Source of the DNA: CAWBYL01 sp963793025
Lineage (GTDB): Bacteria > Actinomycetota > Acidimicrobiia > Acidimicrobiales > Acidimicrobilacustridaceae
Assembly (NCBI GenBank): GCA_963793025.1
Contig: CAWBYL010000005.1
Span: forward strand, 124,001-188,000
Length of the DNA: 64,000 bases
Reading direction: 5' to 3'
The notes under the pieces were generated by a model. That model had not been told where the DNA came from, searched no databases, and saw nothing but the letters and a program-made list of their open reading frames with translations. Shown piece after piece: positions 59,433 through 64,000 of this stretch; the stretch's first letter is position 1; each line of letters opens with the position of its first letter. Made by a program: the position numbers and the translations under genes.

Positions 59433-60458
59433 CTAACGGCGAGGGGAGGGCTGGCGATCGGCCCCGTCCTCGTGGGTCTGACCGGGTGGTGGGTCGATCC
59501 GGGCCCCCCGGAGGATCCACAGCAGGACACTGAGGATCACGATGGCGACTCCGGCGATGGCGGCGACGGCCCCGACGTAGGACGGTCCGAGGTCAGCGGC
59601 GCGCAGGTCCCGGTCCTCGAGGACCAGCACCACCGTTCCGGTGACGAGGGTCGCGCCCACGAGCAGGGCGGCCCCGAGGACGAGGAGGCGCAGGCTCGAG
59701 AGGGATCGGCCGAAGAACTCGTGGTTGGGGGACGTTCCGATGCCGCGCCACGCGATGAGGCCGGCCACCACGGCAGTCGCCCACACCGTGGCGATGAGGT
59801 AGGCGGCGATGATGTCGCTGGGCCGGTGCCATCCGGCGGTGAGCGTGGCTCCGCCGATGGCCACGGCGTAGGCGATCCCGATGGTGCCGGCCATCACCCG
59901 CAGGCGTGCCGGTACCACCAGGACCAGGGCCAGAGCGAGTGACATGGCCACGGTGGCGTGACCACTCGGAAAGCTCGGCACCGTGGCGGCCCCCGGACGC
60001 TGCAGCAGGTTCGGACGACTCAGCAGGTTCGTCTTCAGGACCTGGGAGGTGACGTTGGCGCCGATGATCAGCACGGCCACGCCCAGGGCGAGCCGTGGCC
60101 GCCGCCGGGTCACGGCGAGCAACAGCAGGGCCATCCCGGCGGCCACCAGCGAGGTGACGCTGATCGTGTCCAGTGTCCTCGTCGTCGTGAGCTGCACGAG
60201 CTGGTCGCCGGCCCGGCCGACGATGGCGGCCTCGTCGACCCGCTGGCCGGCGCGGGTCCGGACGGCGCCGATGTAGAGACCGGCCACCCCGGCGGCGCAC
60301 AGGATCCCGAATCCGACGAGGAGGGTCACCCGCCACCGGGCGGTGAGCCGGCGGCCGTCATTCGTCGACGGCGGTTCGACCGGCATCGTCTCGTCCGAGG
60401 CTGGGATGGAGACCCCGTGTGGCGACCTCGGCGCCGGGTCGATCGGGGAGGTGGTCAT
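59433..60458 (-). CDS. Phosphatase PAP2 family membrane protein
   Basis: A 341-residue lipid- or polyprenyl-phosphate phosphatase with about six helices. The catalytic motifs are KTNLLSRPNLLQRP (KxxxxxxRP), FPSGHATVAMSL (PSGH) and GWHRPSDIIAAY (the RxxxxxHxxxD motif in a shortened form). A cytoplasmic N-terminus of about 50 residues and an extra three helices at the C-terminus lie outside the core. The ATG at 60458 is used; ATGs at 60467 and 60470 are possible. The class I methyltransferase gene ends at 60467 upstream, so the two are likely co-transcribed. Confidence 0.85.
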   Translation of the reverse strand: MTTSPIDPAPRSPHGVSIPASDETMPVEPPSTNDGRRLTARWRVTLLVGFGILCAAGVAGLYIGAVRTRAGQRVDEAAIVGRAGDQLVQLTTTRTLDTISVTSLVAAGMALLLLAVTRRRPRLALGVAVLIIGANVTSQVLKTNLLSRPNLLQRPGAATVPSFPSGHATVAMSLALALVLVVPARLRVMAGTIGIAYAVAIGGATLTAGWHRPSDIIAAYLIATVWATAVVAGLIAWRGIGTSPNHEFFGRSLSSLRLLVLGAALLVGATLVTGTVVLVLEDRDLRAADLGPSYVGAVAAIAGVAIVILSVLLWILRGARIDPPPGQTHEDGADRQPSPRR

Positions 60459-60466
60459 CACCCTCA

Positions 60467-61264
60467 TCATGCCCGCGGCGCGCCGGGTGGATTCCGCCCG
60501 TCGTCGCCCGACGGGCGGGCCACGATCCGGCGCAGCGGGATGCCCAGGTCTCCCCGCCACCGGCGGGCCCATCGCCGAGCCAGCCGGGCCCTCCAGGGGC
60601 TCACGCGGGGGAGGTACAACGAGCGAACGAAGCGTTCGCCTTCGTCAGGACCAGGCAGCGGAACGGAGAACCGGCGAGTCTCGTCGCTCTCGATCGTGAA
60701 TCCGGCCGCGGCGATGGTCTCCGCCGTCCGCCGCAGCACCGACCGGGTCGGGAACGGGAACCCCGGGGTGCCGACGAGGACCATGACCGTCCCCATGCGG
60801 AATCGGTCCCGTGTGGTCATCGGAGCGGCCGCCGGGGTGAGCACGAGGAGACGGCCGTCGCGCCGCAGGGCCCGCCGCACCTCGGCGAGGGCGGCGGCGG
60901 GATCGGGCACCACCATCAGGGCCATCGAGAACACGGCGGTCGACGCGCAGCCGTCAGGGAACGGCAGCCTCGAGGCGTCGCCCTGGACCACCGGCGTGCG
61001 GCCGTGGGCGACGGCTCGGCGCAGCTCGCCGAGCGAGCGGTCGAGGCCGACCCATCGCTCGGGGTCGGGGCCGGTGGGGGCGCTCCCGCAGCCCACGTCG
61101 AGCACGAGTCGCCCGTGGTCCTCCCGGCCGGAGACGAGCCAGGCGTAGGGAGAGAGGCCCGACTGGTCGGTCGCCGGGCCGAGCAGCTCCTCGGTGATGC
61201 CCGCGGCGGTGCGGTGGAACTCGGCGAGGTAGCGGTCCCAGTCGACGTCGGATCGCCGGGTCAC
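60467..61264 (-). CDS. Class I SAM-dependent methyltransferase (UbiE/Methyltransf_11 type)
   Basis: A 265-residue enzyme: DVGCGSAPTGPDPERWVGLDRS (SAM motif I and acidic strand end), VVQGDASRLPFPDGCASTAVFSMALMVVPDPAAALAEVRRALRRDGRLLVLTP (motifs II-III). The GTG at 61264 overlaps the stop of the CDP-alcohol phosphatidyltransferase gene by four bases, so lipid synthesis and methylation are probably linked. The C-terminus is a basic, Trp/Arg-rich stretch (SPWRARLARRWARRWRGD) that could bind membrane lipid. Confidence 0.85.
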   Translation of the reverse strand: MTRRSDVDWDRYLAEFHRTAAGITEELLGPATDQSGLSPYAWLVSGREDHGRLVLDVGCGSAPTGPDPERWVGLDRSLGELRRAVAHGRTPVVQGDASRLPFPDGCASTAVFSMALMVVPDPAAALAEVRRALRRDGRLLVLTPAAAPMTTRDRFRMGTVMVLVGTPGFPFPTRSVLRRTAETIAAAGFTIESDETRRFSVPLPGPDEGERFVRSLYLPRVSPWRARLARRWARRWRGDLGIPLRRIVARPSGDDGRNPPGAPRA

Positions 61265-61884
61265 GGGCCCGGCCGGGTCAAGGTGCGGCGGGCCCACACG
61301 AGGCGTTGGCCCACTCCGATCACGACGGCCACGGCCATCACGGTGAAGATCTGGGGAGCGTAGGAGGGGACCACGAGGAAGGCCGTGAAGATCGCGATGG
61401 TCTCGGTCCCTTCGACGAGGGCCGGCGGCATGGTGACCGACGTGAGCTCGCCGTTCGTCGTGGCTCCGGCCGAACGCTTCTCCAGCAGAGCAGCGAGGTA
61501 GGCCCACGAGATGGTGTTCACGTAGAACGCGGCGAGCAGGAAGGCCACCGCGATCCACCCTGCCCGGGTGTCGAGCCAGAGCGCGACGCCGAGGGGTACG
61601 AGGGCGTAGCCGACGGTGTCGAGGACCATGTCGAGGTAGCCGCCGAGGTCGGTCACCCGTCCGGTGGCTCGGGCGACGGCACCGTCGAGCCCGTCGAGGA
61701 GGCGGCCCACCAGCCACGCGGCCACGGCGACGGCGGAGAGACCGGACCAGGCCGCGCCGGCGGCGCCGACCGTCGAGGCGAAGGCCGCCAGCGTGATGGC
61801 CAGCGGACTGGCCACGCGTCCGAGGCGCCCGGCCAGCCGGGCCGTCACCGCTTCCTTCGTCCGGCGCAACCGCTGGTCGAGCAT
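61261..61884 (-). CDS. CDP-alcohol phosphatidyltransferase
   Basis: A 207-residue membrane enzyme that swaps the CMP of a CDP-lipid (or CDP-alcohol) for an alcohol. The family signature D-x2-DG-x2-AR-x8-G-x3-D-x3-D is complete in LDGLDGAVARATGRVTDLGGYLDMVLD. There are about six helices. The acceptor (glycerol phosphate, inositol phosphate or other) is not evident. The SAM methyltransferase gene overlaps its end and the PAP2 gene follows, a likely three-gene lipid operon. Confidence 0.88.
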   Translation of the reverse strand: MLDQRLRRTKEAVTARLAGRLGRVASPLAITLAAFASTVGAAGAAWSGLSAVAVAAWLVGRLLDGLDGAVARATGRVTDLGGYLDMVLDTVGYALVPLGVALWLDTRAGWIAVAFLLAAFYVNTISWAYLAALLEKRSAGATTNGELTSVTMPPALVEGTETIAIFTAFLVVPSYAPQIFTVMAVAVVIGVGQRLVWARRTLTRPGP

Positions 61885-61900
61885 CAGCCCGTGAGCCGAC

Positions 61901-62077
61901 TCACGGGTTCGTGGTGGGGCCGGGCGCTACCTCCTCGGGCAGGAGGCCCCGCTGGTCGAGCGTCGTCAGCGGAACCAGCACGATGGGGAACGCCAGAGTG
62001 AACGCCATGTGAGCCTGGGTCCACGGCACCGGGTTGACGTCGGCCCGCACGGTCACGAGCGACACCGTCCCGCTCAT
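61901..62077 (-). CDS. Possible 58-residue hypothetical protein
   Basis: A short frame (MSGTVSLVTVRADVNPVPWTQAH, then MAFTLAFPIVLVPLTTL) on the minus strand, ATG at 62077, ending 16 bases upstream of the phosphatidyltransferase start. It has one hydrophobic helix. No family recognised and no strong ribosome site; possibly the remnant of a larger gene. Confidence 0.3.
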   Translation of the reverse strand: MSGTVSLVTVRADVNPVPWTQAHMAFTLAFPIVLVPLTTLDQRGLLPEEVAPGPTTNP

Positions 62078-62188
62078 GACCCGACGCCCGCCATCCCGTC
62101 AAGGTAGAGCATCCAGGATGGACAGGGCGCGGCGCACGACGGTGTTCCTGCCAGACTGCGGACTCGTTGTCGACCACGGGGGTGGGGG

Positions 62189-63424
62189 ATGGGTTCGTTG
62201 GGCTACGTACGCCCGGACTGGGTGCGGCGGCTGAACGCCATGGCCGTCGGCGCCGGAGGGGCGCGGGCGATCGTGCCGCTCGACGCCGACGAGATCATGG
62301 GGACGGCGTCCGCTGGCGTCGGGCTCGACGACTTCGGCGAACCGACCTGGGAGGAGCCGTACCGACGCCTCATCGAGTCCCTCGAGGACGAGGCCGAGCT
62401 CAACGTGGTCGGTCGGCTGCAGTGTCGTCACGACCTCCTGCGCCATCTCAGCACCCGTCTCCAGATCATCGAAGCTGTTCGCGTCGATCCGTCGATCTCC
62501 GAGGAGCACATCGTCGCTCCGGTCGTCGTCACCGGCCCCGCTCGCTCGGGCACGAGCATCCTGCACGAGCTCCTGGCGTGTGATCCCGGGCTGCGGGCGC
62601 CGCGAGCGTGGGAGATGGCCCACCCGCTCCCGCCCCCGTCCGACGAGGACCGGGCCCGACGCATCGCCGCTGCCGAGTCGGAGTTCGATCTGTGGGGTGA
62701 CGTGCAGCCCGAGTTCCTGGCCGTCCACGAGATGAAGTCGACCCTCCCCGAGGAGTGCATCTGGTTGATGGCCCCGGAGCTCGACATGACCTACTGGGCG
62801 ACCTGCGTGAACGTCCCGACCTTCTTGATGTGGCGAGCCCAGACCGACGCCGTGCCCGTGTATCGCTTCCATCGTCGGTTCCTCCAGACGCTGCAGCACG
62901 GAACCACGTCCCGCCCGTGGGTGCTCAAGTCCCCCGTGCACATGGGGCGCCTGCCCGCGCTGCTCGCCGTGTACCCCGACGCGCGGGTGATCCTCACCCA
63001 CCGCGACCCTGTCCGGACGCTGCCCTCCACGGTCAGCACGGTGGCGTCCGGGCGGTGGCTGCGGTCCGACGCGGTGGACACCGACGGCATGGCCGCAGGT
63101 ATGACGTTCAGCTTGCAGATGATGCTGGGGGCTCTCCCCGCCGCGTGCGCCGCGGTGCCGGCCGGCCAGCTCACCCACCTCCACTACGTGGACCTCCTCG
63201 ATGATCCGGTACAGGCCATCGGGCGGGCCTACGACGAGCTCGGCATCCCGAGGCCGACCGGCCACGCCGAGCTGATCAGCGACTACCTGGACGCCCGGCC
63301 TCAGACCAAGTACGGGGTGCACCGCTACGGGCTCGGCGACTTCGGCTTCGACGAGGCCGTCATCCGCTCGGAGTTCGCTCCCTACACCGAGGCGTTCGGG
63401 GTGGCCGCCGAGAAGGCGGTCTGA
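62189..63424 (+). CDS. Sulfotransferase family protein
   Basis: A 411-residue enzyme of the PAPS-dependent actinobacterial sulfotransferase type (Sulfotransfer_3). The PAPS 5'-phosphate loop is VTGPARSGTSILHELL (about residues 114-129) and the 3'-phosphate block is WVLKSPVHMGRLPALLAVYPDARVILTHRDPVRTLPSTVST. HLHYVDLLDDPVQAI is the usual late strand. The acceptor is unknown. The ATG at 62189 follows a G-rich GGGGGTGGGGG. It is divergent from the lipid operon and convergent with the edge PAP2 gene. Confidence 0.88.
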   Translation: MGSLGYVRPDWVRRLNAMAVGAGGARAIVPLDADEIMGTASAGVGLDDFGEPTWEEPYRRLIESLEDEAELNVVGRLQCRHDLLRHLSTRLQIIEAVRVDPSISEEHIVAPVVVTGPARSGTSILHELLACDPGLRAPRAWEMAHPLPPPSDEDRARRIAAAESEFDLWGDVQPEFLAVHEMKSTLPEECIWLMAPELDMTYWATCVNVPTFLMWRAQTDAVPVYRFHRRFLQTLQHGTTSRPWVLKSPVHMGRLPALLAVYPDARVILTHRDPVRTLPSTVSTVASGRWLRSDAVDTDGMAAGMTFSLQMMLGALPAACAAVPAGQLTHLHYVDLLDDPVQAIGRAYDELGIPRPTGHAELISDYLDARPQTKYGVHRYGLGDFGFDEAVIRSEFAPYTEAFGVAAEKAV

Positions 63425-63431
63425 GAGCGGT

Positions 63432-64000
63432 TCAGTCCGGCGGGGGACCGCTCCGTCCGGGCCGGTGGATGGAGGCCACGGCGCGCAGGACCCCACCCGG
63501 CCCCCAGTGGTGGTGTCCGTCGGCTCGCACCGACCGGCCCGCCGCCAGGCCGACGCTCGACACAGCGATGGCCACCGCGGTCCCGAGGGCCCAACCGGCC
63601 AGCACGTCGGTGGGCCAGTGCACGGCCGTGACCAGCCGGGCCATCCCCACCGCCACGGCGATCGCCCCGGCGGCGGCGAGCACAGCCACGCGGCCCGGTA
63701 GCCCGGGGACGAAGAGGACGGCGACGACGATGGCGATGCTCAGGTAGACCGCCGCACTACCCCCGGCGTGGCCGGCGGGGAAGGAGATGCCGGCGTCGCC
63801 GAGGAGCCGCCCCGACTGCCCGGGCGATGCTCGATCGACGATTCCCTTGGTCAGCGCCACGAGCAGCGCACCGACCAGGAACGAGGCGATGGGTACGACC
63901 GCCTCGACCAGCCAGGCACCGAGCAGCCAGAGGATCGCCGATGCCGCCGAGGCCACCACGACCAGCACCGGCACCGAGCCCAGGCGGCTGACCGACTGGG
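63432..64000 (-). CDS. Phosphatase PAP2 family protein (runs off the window)
   Basis: At least 189 residues of a membrane phosphatase; the frame stays open to the right edge, so the true start is outside. Helices are WLLGAWLVEAVVPIASFLVGALLVALT, AAVYLSIAIVVAVLF, VAVLAAAGAIAVAVGMA. Motifs: LTKGIVDRASPG (KxxxxxxRP-like, imperfect), FPAGHAGG (PSGH variant with Ala for Ser) and RLVTAVHWPTDVLAGW (RxxxxxHxxxD). It ends eight bases from the sulfotransferase stop, tail to tail. A second PAP2 in the window, not closely similar to the first. Confidence 0.82.
   Translation of the reverse strand, partial: QSVSRLGSVPVLVVVASAASAILWLLGAWLVEAVVPIASFLVGALLVALTKGIVDRASPGQSGRLLGDAGISFPAGHAGGSAAVYLSIAIVVAVLFVPGLPGRVAVLAAAGAIAVAVGMARLVTAVHWPTDVLAGWALGTAVAIAVSSVGLAAGRSVRADGHHHWGPGGVLRAVASIHRPGRSGPPPD

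Noticed and set aside
62100..62177. Upstream extension of the 58-residue frame into a 97-residue Arg/Gly-rich frame
   Set aside because: That frame differs from the plausible small protein, overlaps the sulfotransferase leader and has typical shadow composition.

Overview
The window is about 64 kb of very GC-rich (about 70%) bacterial chromosome. GTG starts, four-base GTGA/ATGA gene overlaps and genes spaced for leaderless transcription are common. The gene content is actinobacterial: a mycothiol glycosyltransferase (mshA) followed by its usual YbjN-domain neighbour, a c-di-GMP-binding anti-sigma factor of the RsiG type, a 13E12/DUF222 HNH protein, LLM (F420/flavin) oxidoreductases, Rex and CsoR. 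No phage, insertion sequence, rRNA or CRISPR array is visible. I infer a member of the Acidimicrobiia (Ilumatobacter/Iamia-like), with moderate confidence; there is no rRNA to confirm this.

Layout. 0-9.4 kb: partial MFS transporter, metallo-beta-lactamase-fold hydrolase, orn, dut, a DUF222-HNH protein, then a minus-strand run of an HATPase-like protein, an ATP-dependent DNA ligase, a CtpE-like P-type ATPase and two UspA proteins. 9.5-11.4 kb: FMN-binding split-barrel protein, a DsbB-like/TlpA-like thiol-disulfide pair, and tRNA-Lys. 11.5-17.7 kb: an RDD protein with twelve 9-residue repeats faces a tightly coupled five-gene run (PIG-V-like mannosyltransferase, GT2, YdjC-type deacetylase, methyltransferase, frame-disrupted ABC1/UbiB kinase) that looks like a glycoconjugate pathway. 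17.7-24.4 kb: YgjP-like protease, histidine phosphatase, MoaD/ThiS-like protein, a membrane protein, RsiG, mshA, ybjN-like gene, proC and a SAM hydrolase. 24.4-33.3 kb: ABC-2 exporter, membrane-anchored CAP protein, then the redox/tetrapyrrole operon rex - precorrin-2 dehydrogenase - hemA - hemC, a degenerate serine-hydrolase lipoprotein and a TrmH-type methylase. 33.4-36.2 kb: copper module copZ-copA/csoR. 36.2-44.4 kb: polyprenyl synthetase, yaaA, a PRC-barrel/MgtE_N/CBS protein plus an Nramp-like transporter with altered metal ligands, AIM24 protein, AbiEi/DUF559-type protein among hairpin repeats, and an MDR oxidoreductase. 44.4-48.8 kb: tetR/MFS divergent pair (MFS frame-disrupted), ECF sigma factor with a translationally coupled VOC protein, SnoaL-like protein. 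48.9-58.7 kb: three tandem paralogous substrate-binding lipoproteins, each closed by its own hairpin terminator and flanked by two LLM oxidoreductases, then a quinoprotein-like lipoprotein. 58.8-64 kb: small unknown gene, tRNA-Arg, two PAP2 phosphatases (one partial), methyltransferase, CDP-alcohol phosphatidyltransferase and sulfotransferase.

The most interesting points are the intact c-di-GMP signature in RsiG, the SBP/LLM island without any permease, the coupled glycan operon, the Nramp-like transporter with non-canonical metal motifs next to a soluble MgtE-like partner, and the nonapeptide-repeat RDD protein. Three positions (about 506, 17463 and 46347) look like single-base indels. They could be assembly errors or real mutations, and should be checked in reads before the affected genes are called pseudogenes.
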